From: Bacteriovoracaceae bacterium
Lineage (GTDB): Bacteria; Bdellovibrionota; Bacteriovoracia; Bacteriovoracales; Bacteriovoracaceae
Direction of reading: 5' to 3'
Length of the DNA stretch: 61,958 nucleotides
Assembly (NCBI GenBank): GCA_025210745.1
Contig: JAOARC010000017.1
Coordinates: forward strand, 1-61,958
Shown here: positions 8,921 through 17,717 of the stretch, piece by piece
Layout of the letters: each line of letters opens with the position of its first letter
How positions within the stretch are numbered: position 1 is the first letter of the stretch
The notes under the pieces: model-generated
What the model was told of the DNA's origin: nothing
What the model saw: the letters and a program-made list of their open reading frames with translations, nothing else
Database searches by the model: none
Program-made: the position numbers and the translations under genes

Positions 8921-10629
8921 ATCAACAAGAAGCTGTTGATAGAACAATAGAATATTTCAAAAAAAGTAATGATCCCGCTATTATCACTCTTCCAACTGGA
9001 GCTGGAAAAAGTATCGTTATTGCAAAGCTAGCTCAAGTATCAATTGGAAGAGTTCTTGTTATGGCCCATGTAAAAGAACTTGTTGAACAGAATCATGAAA
9101 AACTTATCTCATTAGATGTTGATGCTGGAATTTATTCTGCTTCATTGAATAAAAAGGATGCAAGTAATAAAGTTATCTTTGGATCTATTCAATCTATAGC
9201 AAATGCTCATGATAATTTTTTTAGTGACTTTTCTTTAGTTATTATAGATGAAGCTCACAGAGTATCCTTGCAAAAAGACTCCCAATATCAAAAAGTTTTA
9301 TCAAAGCTTGCAAAAGAAAATAAGAAAATCAAAGTTCTTGGTCTCACGGCAACTCCCTATAGACTAGATCTTGGATGGTGCTATAATTATCACTATAAAG
9401 GATCTATAAAAACCAATGAAGATCGTTTTTTTAAGCATTGTATTTATGAGCTTCCTTTATCGTACTTGATAAAAAATAAATACTTAACAAACCCTATTAT
9501 TATAGACTCTCCTGTTGCTTGTTATGACTTTTCAAAGCTCACAAGATCTAAAGCTAGTGGCTTATACTCACCTTCAGAAATTACAGATATATTAAAAAGC
9601 CAAGAACGTATAACTCCAAGTATTGTTAAAAACATTTTAGATAAATCAAAAGATAGAAATGGTGTTATGGTTTTTACTTCTACAATTGAGCACGCTAAAG
9701 AAATTTTATCTCATTTTCCAAATGAACTATCATGTTTAATAACTGGAGATACTCCTATAAAGGAGCGTGAAAGAATCATTAATGATTTTAAATCAAAAAA
9801 ATTAAAATACCTTATTAATGTATCTGTTTTAACAACTGGTTTTGATGCTCCCCATGTTGATCTTATTGCCCTACTTCGTCCAACAGAATCAGTAAGTCTG
9901 TATCAACAAATTATAGGAAGAGGTCTTAGACTCTATGAAGGTAAAGAAGATTGTCTTGTATTAGACTATACAGGTCTTGGATATAATATCTATAGTCCAG
10001 AGATTGGAAATAAAAGGCCAGCCGAAGGAACTATGCCAGTCAAAGTAGAATGTCCAAAGTGTAATGAGTATAACGATTTTTGGGGCATCATGGATGAGAA
10101 TGGATATGTTATAGAACATTTTGGAAGAAAATGTACAAGAGGAACAATTGATGAAAGAACCATCGAGTTTATTCCATGTGGATATCTTTATCGCTATAAG
10201 CTTTGTACTAGTTGTAGTACACCTAATGATATAAGCGCTAGAAAGTGTATTTCTTGTAATGAAAAACTTCAAGATCCTGATCAAAAGCTTAAAGAGGCCA
10301 TGTCTTTAAAAGATGCTCACGTTTTAAGAGTCGATAGTATTGAATATAAAAAATCGTTAGATAAGAAAAAGAAAGAACGTCTTGAAATTAATTATTATGA
10401 TTTTGATGCCAATAAACTTACAGAGTATTTTTATCTAGACTCAGATAATGATAAGAAAATATTTTATCATAACTTTGTAGTGAATCATTTAAAAAATGCT
10501 GGTAGTTACTATAAGATTGAATCTATTGATAAAATTATTCAAGGTCAGAAGCTATTTAGAATTCCCTCTTTTGTTATTGCAAGACAAGTTAAAAAGTTTT
10601 GGATTGTTCGAGAAAAGATCTTTAATTAG
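8902..10629 (+). CDS. radD: RadD-family SF2 DNA repair ATPase
   Basis: The 575-residue protein matches E. coli RadD (YejH) from end to end by eye. It starts with LRPYQQEAVD, Walker A LPTGAGKS (Lys36), DEAH (116-119), TATPYRLD, the block TTGFDAPHVDLIALLRPTES and motif VI QQIIGRGLR. RadD proteins then carry Cys4 zinc-binding blocks, seen here as CPKC, CTSC and CISC, and end in REKIF. RadD is an ATPase that helps RecA/SSB-dependent recombination and crosslink or double-strand-break repair. The start is fixed by family alignment even though no ribosome site is seen; the start lies in the loop of an inverted repeat. Confidence 0.96.
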   Translation: MYKLRPYQQEAVDRTIEYFKKSNDPAIITLPTGAGKSIVIAKLAQVSIGRVLVMAHVKELVEQNHEKLISLDVDAGIYSASLNKKDASNKVIFGSIQSIANAHDNFFSDFSLVIIDEAHRVSLQKDSQYQKVLSKLAKENKKIKVLGLTATPYRLDLGWCYNYHYKGSIKTNEDRFFKHCIYELPLSYLIKNKYLTNPIIIDSPVACYDFSKLTRSKASGLYSPSEITDILKSQERITPSIVKNILDKSKDRNGVMVFTSTIEHAKEILSHFPNELSCLITGDTPIKERERIINDFKSKKLKYLINVSVLTTGFDAPHVDLIALLRPTESVSLYQQIIGRGLRLYEGKEDCLVLDYTGLGYNIYSPEIGNKRPAEGTMPVKVECPKCNEYNDFWGIMDENGYVIEHFGRKCTRGTIDERTIEFIPCGYLYRYKLCTSCSTPNDISARKCISCNEKLQDPDQKLKEAMSLKDAHVLRVDSIEYKKSLDKKKKERLEINYYDFDANKLTEYFYLDSDNDKKIFYHNFVVNHLKNAGSYYKIESIDKIIQGQKLFRIPSFVIARQVKKFWIVREKIFN

Positions 10630-10675
10630 ATTGCACAACTGAAATAATCTTATTTTTAAAACTCTCAATTATAGC

Positions 10676-10972
10676 AAGGTCATACATACCAAAGTAAAAG
10701 GTACAGATCTTCCGTGACGCCCAATGAAGGGCACCTTTTGAAACAAAGGTTTTATTATGGAAGATGTGATTAGGGTGATTACTTTAGTTAACTTAATACT
10801 TCAGATTATTATCTGATGTATTAAAGCTAAGTAAACTTTAAGGAGGTATGTTGACAGCATATCTCCTACCTAAGCACTTTTATAGCTTATCAAATATCCC
10901 TACGAGATTCAACCATATGTGATTTCAAGTGTTTATACAAAAAAAGCCCGCAAATTTATGCGGGCTTTTTTT
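10676..10972 (+). ncRNA. candidate structured noncoding RNA in a 379-base convergent gap
   Basis: No credible reading frame occupies 10630-11008. The plus strand folds into several consistent elements: AAAAGGT (10696-10702) pairs with ACCTTTT (10733-10739), enclosing a GCCC/GGGC stem; ATCTTCC (10707-10713) in its bulge can pair with GGAAGAT (10759-10765), a pseudoknot-like contact; a 13-bp hairpin with one mismatch at 10794-10823 and a 10-bp hairpin at 10841-10867 follow. An intrinsic terminator closes the region. I saw no diagnostic motifs of RNase P RNA, tmRNA, SRP RNA, 6S RNA or c-di-GMP-I riboswitches. The boundaries and strand are inferred. Confidence 0.4.
10939..10972. terminator. strong bidirectional terminator
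   Basis: Seven A, GCCCGCA, a 6-nt loop, TGCGGGC and seven T. It serves the E2 gene on the minus strand (stop at 11009) and any plus-strand RNA from the preceding gap. A second short inverted repeat (AATCATTTA/TAAATGATT) lies at about 10980-11003, before the E2 stop. Confidence 0.92.
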
Positions 10973-11008
10973 ATTTACCTAATCATTTAATCTCTTAAAT
11001 GATTCTCC

Positions 11009-12280
11009 TTATAGAAGATCTCTTGGATCCATAGTCTCTAGAGTATTCTTAACATGCATTAAGAATTTAGATCCAACTTCTCCATCAATTAATCTATGAT
11101 CATATGTGTGTGTTGCATACATGATGTCTCTTATGGCCATAGTATTATCTTCAGTTACAACTACTTGTTTCTTAATTGTTCCAACACAGAAAATCCCAAC
11201 CTGTGGTTGAAGAATAACTGGTGTTGCAGCAACGACTCCAAATGATCCATTATTTGTGAAAGTATAAGTTCCACCACTTAGATCATCCATCGTAAGTTTC
11301 TTATTTCTAGCTTTAATAACTAGATCATTTAAGCTTCTTGCTAGACCTGTTAAGTTTAGGTTATCAGCACCCTTAATTACAGGAACAACAAGACCATTTC
11401 CAGGAACAGCAACAGCACAACCAATATTGATATCCTTTTTAAATACAATATTATCTCCATCAATTGATGCATTAACAGTTGGAAACTCTTTTAGCGCTTG
11501 AATAATTGCATACATTACAAAGTGAGAAAAAGTTAAACTCATTCCCTCTTCGCTTTTAAATTTATTTTTAATTTCATTTCTGATCTTAACTAAATTAGTC
11601 ATATCAATATCAACGATTGAGTTTACATGAGGACTTGTAAGCTTAGAAGCTTGCATATTCTTAGCAATTGCTTTTCTCATATTATCCATTGGTACGATTT
11701 CAACTCTATCTTTAGATGAGTAAGCTGGTACCGTTGATAGTTGAATAGATGAACTAGATGAAGATGCTGCTTTTGGAGAAGAATCTCTATTTTGAAGGAA
11801 GTTTAAAAAATCTGCTTTATTAACTCTTCCACCAGCTCCCGATCCAGAGATATTTCTTAATTCATTTATATCAACACCATTATCAGCAGCTAACTTTCTT
11901 ACTAACGGAGTGTAGAATCTTCGATCCCTACTAGTATCAGCAGAAGGTGTACTTGCTGCTTTAGCAGGTGCAGCAGCTGGTGCCTCGACTGACGCAGCAG
12001 GTGCTGCAGCAGATGAAGATGCACTTATATCAGCATCCATATCATCTTCGATAACTGCGATAACTTTTCCAACATCAATTGTTTCACCTTCAGGATACAA
12101 AAGCTCAGCAATTTTTCCTTCAACAGGAGAAGGAATTTCAGATTCAACTTTATCTGTAGAGATTTCTAAAAGGATCTCATCGATCTCAATTGTATCTCCA
12201 ACATTTTTATTCCACTTAGTGATTGTTCCAGTAGTGATTGACTCACCCATCTGAGGCATAACAACTTCAACGCGTGCCAT
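11009..12280 (-). CDS. 2-oxoacid dehydrogenase complex E2 (lipoyl acyltransferase)
   Basis: A 423-residue E2. It has one lipoyl domain (about 1-78, lipoyl Lys44 in STDKVES), an Ala/Pro/Ser linker, a peripheral subunit-binding domain (about 123-165, TPLVRKLAADNGVDI) and a C-terminal catalytic domain ending in HTYDHRLIDG with catalytic His395 and Asp399. The N-terminus, MPQMGESITTGTI, and the single lipoyl domain fit a succinyl- or branched-chain-type E2 (SucB or BkdB). Sequence alone does not choose between them for me. Dihydrolipoyl dehydrogenase lies 54 bases upstream on the same strand, so E2 and E3 are an operon; no E1 gene is in view. The RBS (AGGAGA) precedes ATG. Confidence 0.92.
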   Translation of the reverse strand: MARVEVVMPQMGESITTGTITKWNKNVGDTIEIDEILLEISTDKVESEIPSPVEGKIAELLYPEGETIDVGKVIAVIEDDMDADISASSSAAAPAASVEAPAAAPAKAASTPSADTSRDRRFYTPLVRKLAADNGVDINELRNISGSGAGGRVNKADFLNFLQNRDSSPKAASSSSSSIQLSTVPAYSSKDRVEIVPMDNMRKAIAKNMQASKLTSPHVNSIVDIDMTNLVKIRNEIKNKFKSEEGMSLTFSHFVMYAIIQALKEFPTVNASIDGDNIVFKKDINIGCAVAVPGNGLVVPVIKGADNLNLTGLARSLNDLVIKARNKKLTMDDLSGGTYTFTNNGSFGVVAATPVILQPQVGIFCVGTIKKQVVVTEDNTMAIRDIMYATHTYDHRLIDGEVGSKFLMHVKNTLETMDPRDLL

Positions 12281-12334
12281 AGTATTCTCCTAATATATAT
12301 TTATTTAATTATAATCTATTCTCTTTTTAAAATC

Positions 12335-13711
12335 TTAGAAATTAAGCGCTCTATCCTTACTTGCTAAAACCGCCTCAGCAAGCCACTCTCCAAGAGTTGG
12401 ATGTGGATGGACTGTGGCAAAAATTTCCTCATCAATTCCTTCCATAGCTCTAAATAATGTGTACTCATGAATAAGCTCAGTTGCTTGAGTTCCAACAATA
12501 TGAGCCCCTAGCATCTCACCATCTTCACCCATTAAAGTTTTTACAAAACCAACAGCTTCATTTGAAGCAATTGCTTTTCCGTTTGCACTAAAAGGAAGTT
12601 TTCCAACTTTATACTTTATTTTCTTTTCTTTAAGAGCTCTTTCAGTATAGCCAACACTAGCAACCTGAGGCTGACAATAAGTACAACCAGGAATATTCAT
12701 ATTATCTAGTGCATGTGGTTTAAGACCTGCAATATGTTCAGCAGCAATCACTCCTTCATGGCTAGCAGCATGAGCTAAAAGAGCTCCACCACAAACGTCA
12801 CCAATTGCATAAATATGAGGAACATTTGTTTGTTGCATTCCATTTGTCGTAATAAAGCCTCTATCAGTTTTTACACCTATTTTATCAAGACCAAATCCAT
12901 CTAAGTTTCCAGTCATACCAACAGCGATTAGAGCTTTATCAAATTTATATTCGATCTTTTTCCCCTTTTCTGTGGCTGTAATAGTAACGTTTTTACCATT
13001 GTCTTTAGCTTCAACTTTTTCAATTCCAAGACTCATTTTTACGCCATACTTTTTGTATGCTTTTTCAACTTCTTTAGAAGAGTCTTCATCTTCAATTGGA
13101 AGTAAATGTTTTTGTAATTCAAAAATATGTACATCTACACCAAAAGCATTCCAAAAATAGGCAAACTCAACACCAATAGCTCCAGCTCCGATGATACCTA
13201 TACTCTTTGGAATATCTTCCATCTTAATTGCTTCCCAAGCTCCTATTAAGTTTTTTCCGTTATGCTCTAGACCTGGAAAAGATCTGTAGTTAGCACCTGT
13301 TGCAATAATACAGTTTTTAAATTCAATTGTATCTTTTCCAACTTTTATTTTAGTTTTAGAAGTAAACTCACCATGACCATTAAATACTTCAATTTTATTT
13401 TTTTTCATTAAATATCCAACACCTTTTGAGATACTATCAGAAATTTTCTTTGCTCTTTTAACAGCTTGTCCAGCATCTAAAGATTTTAAATCTACATTAA
13501 TTCCTAAATCTTTAAAGTCTGAAATTTCGTGTACACTATGTGCTGATTTTAAAACTGCTTTAGTTGGAATACATCCTTTATTTAAACAAACTCCACCTAA
13601 ATGTTCTTTTTCAACAATCGCAACTTTTTTTCCAAGTTGAGCAGCTCTAATAGCCGCAACATATCCACCAGGTCCTGCTCCAAGTACAACAACATCAAAC
13701 TTTTTAGACAT
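12335..13711 (-). CDS. lpdA: dihydrolipoyl dehydrogenase (E3)
   Basis: A 458-residue flavoprotein that reoxidises dihydrolipoamide on E2 and reduces NAD+. The FAD motif GAGPGG (11-16), the redox disulfide CLNKGC (Cys42/Cys47), the NAD-binding GAGAIGVEF block, the second FAD block YAIGDVCGGALLAHAA and the C-terminal HPHPTLGE (His437/Glu442 pair) are all present. It is the first gene of the E3-E2 pair on this strand. The divergent gene at 13834 shares its upstream region. Confidence 0.96.
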   Translation of the reverse strand: MSKKFDVVVLGAGPGGYVAAIRAAQLGKKVAIVEKEHLGGVCLNKGCIPTKAVLKSAHSVHEISDFKDLGINVDLKSLDAGQAVKRAKKISDSISKGVGYLMKKNKIEVFNGHGEFTSKTKIKVGKDTIEFKNCIIATGANYRSFPGLEHNGKNLIGAWEAIKMEDIPKSIGIIGAGAIGVEFAYFWNAFGVDVHIFELQKHLLPIEDEDSSKEVEKAYKKYGVKMSLGIEKVEAKDNGKNVTITATEKGKKIEYKFDKALIAVGMTGNLDGFGLDKIGVKTDRGFITTNGMQQTNVPHIYAIGDVCGGALLAHAASHEGVIAAEHIAGLKPHALDNMNIPGCTYCQPQVASVGYTERALKEKKIKYKVGKLPFSANGKAIASNEAVGFVKTLMGEDGEMLGAHIVGTQATELIHEYTLFRAMEGIDEEIFATVHPHPTLGEWLAEAVLASKDRALNF

Positions 13712-13833
13712 AAGCTTATCCTTTTAAATAATTCATAAAATTTTGGGTATTTTTTAGAATTTTTAATAGTTTATGTCAATTTTAACGCGCTACTCCTAAC
13801 AAATAACTTCCAAGTTTGCTATCTACATTTCCT

Positions 13834-14715
13834 ATGCAAAGAACTGATAACGTGGACATAAATCTTCATAGTGAAGATATAAAGATTCTTTTGGATTTTT
13901 TTCCAAATGGTGTAGTGGCCTTTGACCTTGAAATGACGGGCTTAAGTCCACTTTTTGATAAAGTAATTGAAATTGCAGCAATCAAGTTAAATCCAGATGG
14001 AAGCTGTGAATCTTTTCATGAATTAATCAATCCATTAATCACCATTCCGGAACATACAATTCAGTACCACGGTCTTACTAATGCAGATCTAAAAGATAGT
14101 CCTACTTTTAAACTACCTCTTAGACAGTTTAATCAATTTTTTGGTGATCTTCCTTTGATAGCTCATAATGCTCAATTCGATATTGGGTATATCATTCGTG
14201 GAAATCATGAATATAATTATAAGTTCAGTAAGTCTTCTGTTTTTGATTCTTGTAAATTTGCTCGAACTGTTTACAAGAAAATAAAGGATAGCAAGCCTGA
14301 TAACTTTAAACTATCGACCTTAAGTGAATATTTTAATATTCCTCTAAATCATCACAGGGCCCTAGATGATGCTATTGCAAGCCTTAGGGTTTTTGCTAAA
14401 TGCTTAAGAGTTTTTAGAACAAACTATGACTTATCTCATTTCAAAGATTTTGCTTATTTTTGTAAGTTATCCGGTTTTAAAAGACCGGAAGAATATATAT
14501 TGCCCCGTAAGCTAGAGCCTCTTAGAATGGCCATAACTGATGGAAATGACGTTAAAATTGTCTATAAAGGTGGAACATCGGGAATGGAGCCAAGAAATAT
14601 AAAACCTATATCTTTACTACCTATGCCTCAAGGACTTGTTTTATACGCCCTTTGTAGAAAGTCCGATCATAATAAGCATTTTCTTGTAAAAAAGATAAAG
14701 TCTGTAAGTAGTTAA
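13834..14715 (+). CDS. DEDDh 3'-5' exonuclease with C-terminal WYL-like domain
   Basis: A protein of 293 residues from ATG 13834 (a TTG at 13816 would add six; neither has a clear ribosome site). The exonuclease half has FDLEMTGL (Asp31, Glu33), IAHNAQFDIGYI and HHRALDDAIASL, the ExoI, II and III motifs of DnaQ/epsilon-type enzymes, which remove nucleotides from DNA or RNA 3' ends. The last 65 or so residues (VKIVYKGG, GMEPRNIKPISLL, LYALCRK, HFLVKKI) follow the pattern of WYL domains, which bind nucleotides or single-stranded DNA and often regulate. The WYL match is by eye. It is divergent from lpdA and followed closely by a membrane peptide. Confidence 0.85.
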   Translation: MQRTDNVDINLHSEDIKILLDFFPNGVVAFDLEMTGLSPLFDKVIEIAAIKLNPDGSCESFHELINPLITIPEHTIQYHGLTNADLKDSPTFKLPLRQFNQFFGDLPLIAHNAQFDIGYIIRGNHEYNYKFSKSSVFDSCKFARTVYKKIKDSKPDNFKLSTLSEYFNIPLNHHRALDDAIASLRVFAKCLRVFRTNYDLSHFKDFAYFCKLSGFKRPEEYILPRKLEPLRMAITDGNDVKIVYKGGTSGMEPRNIKPISLLPMPQGLVLYALCRKSDHNKHFLVKKIKSVSS

Positions 14716-14766
14716 TTACAAATATTGTATTTTGATGTAAAAACGAAAAAACTTATAAGGAATATT

Positions 14767-14988
14767 TTGTTTAATAAAAGCATAATTGCCATTCACAAAA
14801 GCCATCCAATTTTCATAGTTCTACACTTTGTTCTATTGGTATGGGCAATATCTTTAATTGTCTTCACAAAGAAGCTTGGTCTTCCTTTATTGCTTATAAA
14901 CTACTTTTGTCTTTTTTCTTATACTCTTTTCTTAATGAGATTTTCTCAAAAAGTTATTACAAATGAAATGGCAAAAGAAGATAAGTAG
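14767..14988 (+). CDS. small two-helix membrane protein
   Basis: A protein of 73 residues if translation starts at TTG 14767, which has AAGG 6 bases upstream; an earlier TTG at 14725 has no ribosome site. Two hydrophobic helices (IVLHFVLLVWAISLIVF and LLLINYFCLFSYTLFLM) separated by KKLG suggest an inner-membrane hairpin. The C-terminus overlaps the start of the KamA-like gene by 26 bases, so the two are probably translated together. No family is recognised. Confidence 0.5.
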   Translation: MFNKSIIAIHKSHPIFIVLHFVLLVWAISLIVFTKKLGLPLLLINYFCLFSYTLFLMRFSQKVITNEMAKEDK

Positions 14989-15925
14989 TTCTTATAGAAC
15001 TTCAAAAGATATAAATTCATTTAACCTATTTCAAGTTTCAGATATTGATCACTATGCTATGAAAATACCAAAAGATTTTTATGAGCATCTATTAAAATCA
15101 AAAAGTTCAAAAAGAGTTTTGTATCAATTTTTACCAACGAAATTAGAAGAAGTTAATGAAGGCTTTAATGATCCTATAGGTGATGAGATAAATGCTAAGG
15201 GTCATGGCATTATTCATCGTTATGAAAATAGAGTTTTATTTTCTCCTACAGTGGTTTGCCCTATAAACTGTAGATACTGTTTTAGAAAAAATGAGCTACA
15301 TGCTGATCTTGATTTTTTTAAATCTAGTACTCAAAAGCTCATTAAGTATTTAAAAGAACATCCTTTTGTAAATGAAGTTATTCTTACTGGAGGAGACCCT
15401 TTTAGTCTTTCTAATGAAAAAATCAAAAATCTTCTTAACGAAATTTCAAAAGTTTCTACTGTAGAGTTTTTAAGATTTCACACAAGGTTCCCTATCGTTC
15501 TACCTGATCGCTTTGAAGATGAACTCATTCATATACTAAGTTCTTTTCAAAAAAGATTCTTTTTAAAAGTTATGATTCATGTAAATCATATAGATGAGTT
15601 TTCAAAAAAAGCAATTCAAGTCATAGATACTTTAAAAGAAAACAAAATTGAGCTTTTATCTCAAAGTGTTCTTTTAAAAGGTGTAAATGATACGACTAAA
15701 GAGCTTTATGAGCTTTATATATTTTTAGCAAGAATTGAAGTTAAGGCCTACTACCTTCATCACCCCGATCAAGTTAAAGGTGCCATGCATTTTTACTTGA
15801 GTAAAGAAGATGGTCTATCTTTATTTGAACCTTTAAGAAAGAGATTATCGGGATGGATGCTTCCAACTTATATTTTTGATGCTCCCAGCGGCCGTGGTAA
15901 AAAAGTTTTAAGCAAATACTCCTAA
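14963..15925 (+). CDS. KamA/EpmB-family radical SAM aminomutase
   Basis: A 320-residue radical SAM protein of the lysine 2,3-aminomutase type. The Fe-S cluster motif is CPINCRYC in TVVCPINCRYCFRKNE, and EVILTGGDPF is the SAM/PLP-domain signature of the family. The tail carries YYLHHPDQVKGAMHF and ends APSGRGKKVL. Its short length, without the C-terminal extension of catabolic KamA, is closer to EpmB, which makes (R)-beta-lysine for elongation factor P. No EpmA or EF-P gene is visible here, so the EF-P role is inference. It overlaps the upstream membrane peptide. Confidence 0.85.
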   Translation: MKWQKKISSSYRTSKDINSFNLFQVSDIDHYAMKIPKDFYEHLLKSKSSKRVLYQFLPTKLEEVNEGFNDPIGDEINAKGHGIIHRYENRVLFSPTVVCPINCRYCFRKNELHADLDFFKSSTQKLIKYLKEHPFVNEVILTGGDPFSLSNEKIKNLLNEISKVSTVEFLRFHTRFPIVLPDRFEDELIHILSSFQKRFFLKVMIHVNHIDEFSKKAIQVIDTLKENKIELLSQSVLLKGVNDTTKELYELYIFLARIEVKAYYLHHPDQVKGAMHFYLSKEDGLSLFEPLRKRLSGWMLPTYIFDAPSGRGKKVLSKYS

Positions 15926-15973
15926 GAATAAAACTACTTTAAAAAAAACCTAAATAACGTTAAAATCTATATT

Positions 15974-17299
15974 ATGACTCAAACAGTATTAATAGAAAAT
16001 AATGAAGAGCTTAATAAGGTTTATGCTCTAAATCTTGAAGCTTATACAAATACTAATATAATAAAAAGGCAAAATGCTGCTGATACAATAGAGTTACTTT
16101 CTATATTACCAAATATTGATCTCATTATTACTAACTCTACGATTGAAGAAGAGACTACAGCTCTTATGTTGGCTACTTATATTGAAAAAAATAAATTAGA
16201 TATACCCATTATTATAACAGGACAATGCTCTGATCTAAAAGGAAAATACCCTATCTTACCAATAGGAGTTAAGTGGCAAGAATTAGCTCAAAATGTAGCG
16301 AAGGTCATGGGCATATCGTCGGAGCAATTAAAAGTAAAAATCATGCCAGAGTATTTTCCTATTAGTATTAAATATTTCTACGAAGTAAAGCTATCTCCAT
16401 GTGATCTCTATATTAGAATAAAAAAAGCTGATCAATATAATTATATTAAAAGACTTCATATGAATGATCACTTCACCAAAGAAAATATACAAGAATATGA
16501 AAACAATGGGCTAAGACATTTTTATGTCGAGCAAAAAAATAAAGATGCATTCACCACTTTCATGACAAACAAGCTCATTGAAAAACTTGAAAATAAAAAT
16601 CTTCCTATTGCTCAAAGATTACAATCAAATGCTGCCGCTTATGATCTTATAAAAGAAAAAATCAAAGTTGTTGGCCTAGATGAACAAACTATTGACCTTG
16701 CTAATGCTAGTATTGAATCAATGGTTATTGCTGTTAAACAAAGTCCTAAATTAGCAGAGCTTTTAAGAGATCTATTATCTAATAAAGTATCTTTTGCTTA
16801 TCAAAAAGCACATTTCTTAACTGTTATTGGTGATTTTATTTTATCAAAGCAAAGCTGGTATCAACAAAAACACCTAGATCTTTTTACCTTCTGTGCTTTT
16901 TTTAGTGATATATCTCTAGATACAAAAGAACAAATGCTCATATCAACAACGGAGCAACTTAAAAACTCTAATCTATCAGAACAAGAAAAAAGTCAGGTTT
17001 GTAACCATGCCAAAGAAAGTGCGAAGATTTGTGCTGAGCATCCAGATTTTACGACGTATCTTAATATGATTATAACTCAACACCACGGAAATATGGAAGG
17101 TATTGGATTTGAGCTCGATCATGAAGATGAACTACATCCGATCTCAAAAGTTTTTATAATTGCTGATCAGTTCGTAACTCATATACTAAACCCTTCTTTA
17201 CCTACAGATAAAAAAGTTATTATTAAAGAGCTTAGATCAATGTATCCACAAAGCTCATTTCAAAAGATTATTAGTCTGTTAGAAAAGAAAATGAACTAA
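15974..17299 (+). CDS. receiver-like plus degenerate HD-GYP domain protein
   Basis: A protein of 441 residues. Residues about 1-110 look like a response-regulator fold (TVLIENNEEL, IDLIITNS, DIPIIITG), but the phospho-acceptor Asp is not clear. A middle region (about 120-215) is unassigned. The C-terminal third follows HD-GYP order: SDISLD where HDIGK is expected, CNHAKESAKI, QHHGNMEGIGF in place of HHExxDGxGYP, and VFIIADQF. The first metal-binding His is Ser here and GYP is GFE, so c-di-GMP hydrolysis may be lost and the protein may be a c-di-GMP-binding or scaffold relative, as seen in predatory bacteria. No ribosome site is obvious. Confidence 0.65.
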   Translation: MTQTVLIENNEELNKVYALNLEAYTNTNIIKRQNAADTIELLSILPNIDLIITNSTIEEETTALMLATYIEKNKLDIPIIITGQCSDLKGKYPILPIGVKWQELAQNVAKVMGISSEQLKVKIMPEYFPISIKYFYEVKLSPCDLYIRIKKADQYNYIKRLHMNDHFTKENIQEYENNGLRHFYVEQKNKDAFTTFMTNKLIEKLENKNLPIAQRLQSNAAAYDLIKEKIKVVGLDEQTIDLANASIESMVIAVKQSPKLAELLRDLLSNKVSFAYQKAHFLTVIGDFILSKQSWYQQKHLDLFTFCAFFSDISLDTKEQMLISTTEQLKNSNLSEQEKSQVCNHAKESAKICAEHPDFTTYLNMIITQHHGNMEGIGFELDHEDELHPISKVFIIADQFVTHILNPSLPTDKKVIIKELRSMYPQSSFQKIISLLEKKMN

Positions 17300-17301
17300 T
17301 A

Positions 17302-17330
17302 TTGACAAAAAAGCTCTAAATACGTATTTT
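17302..17330 (+). promoter_or_regulatory. sigma-70 promoter of tRNA-Gly
   Basis: A perfect -35 TTGACA (17302-17307), 17-base spacer and -10 TATTTT (17325-17330), placing the transcription start about 10 bases before the mature tRNA 5' end. Confidence 0.75.
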
Positions 17331-17348
17331 ATAACAAATCAAATATAA

Positions 17349-17424
17349 GCGTGCGTAGCTCAGTTGGTAGAGCGTGTCGTTGCCATCGACAAGGTCGTCA
17401 GTTCGAACCTGATCGCACGCTCCA
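17349..17424 (+). tRNA. tRNA-Gly (anticodon GCC), CCA encoded
   Basis: All four arms form: acceptor GCGTGCG/CGCACGC, D stem GCTC/GAGC, anticodon stem TGTCG/CGACA around loop TTGCCAT (anticodon GCC), T stem GTCAG/CTGAT around TTCGAAC, discriminator T, then CCA. The gene is intact, but its 3' end is the insertion site of the element to its right: its last bases and downstream flank recur at 56175-56227. Confidence 0.97.
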
Positions 17425-17490
17425 TTTAACTTTTCAAGATTTTACAATTCAAAAAATACCTAATGTTTTTAACTATTTATAATCACAATC
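17418..17490 (+). repeat. left attachment repeat (attL candidate)
   Basis: CGCTCCATTT at the tRNA end, then GATTTTACAATTCAAA, TACCTAATGTTTTTA and AATCACAATC appear in the same order at 56175-56227. The left copy has two extra insertions (about 10 and 12 bases). Direct orientation at both ends fits site-specific integration. Confidence 0.75.
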
Positions 17491-17547
17491 GAAGATTTAA
17501 GTCATCTTTCTAATATTTCTGTGTATTTCTACGCATTTCTCTAAGAG

Positions 17548-17566
17548 CTTGCCAAAGGCTTGCCAC
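17548..17566 (+). repeat. left arm-type integrase site candidate
   Basis: CTTGCCAAAGGCTTGCCAC contains two TTGCCA units 11 bases apart. A near-identical pair lies just inside the right end (56109-56126), in the same orientation. Paired short repeats inside both att sites are typical of integrase arm-type binding sites. The rest of 17425-17717 has no gene that I can support. Confidence 0.5.
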
Positions 17567-17717
17567 CCCTATTGTGCAGTAGCAGCGTCAAGCACGTAGT
17601 TGCCCACAGTAGCACAGTTTTATCCAACTAATTAAAATACTTAAACTTTTTTAGCAACGACATGCTCATTCATTGAGCTACTAACTTAAACATTAAAAAA
17701 CATTTAGGAGAATAAAT

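Noticed and set aside
10676..10972. RNase P RNA, tmRNA, SRP RNA, 6S RNA or c-di-GMP-I riboswitch
   Set aside because: I looked for their hallmark sequences and did not see them; only an unclassified structured RNA can be proposed.
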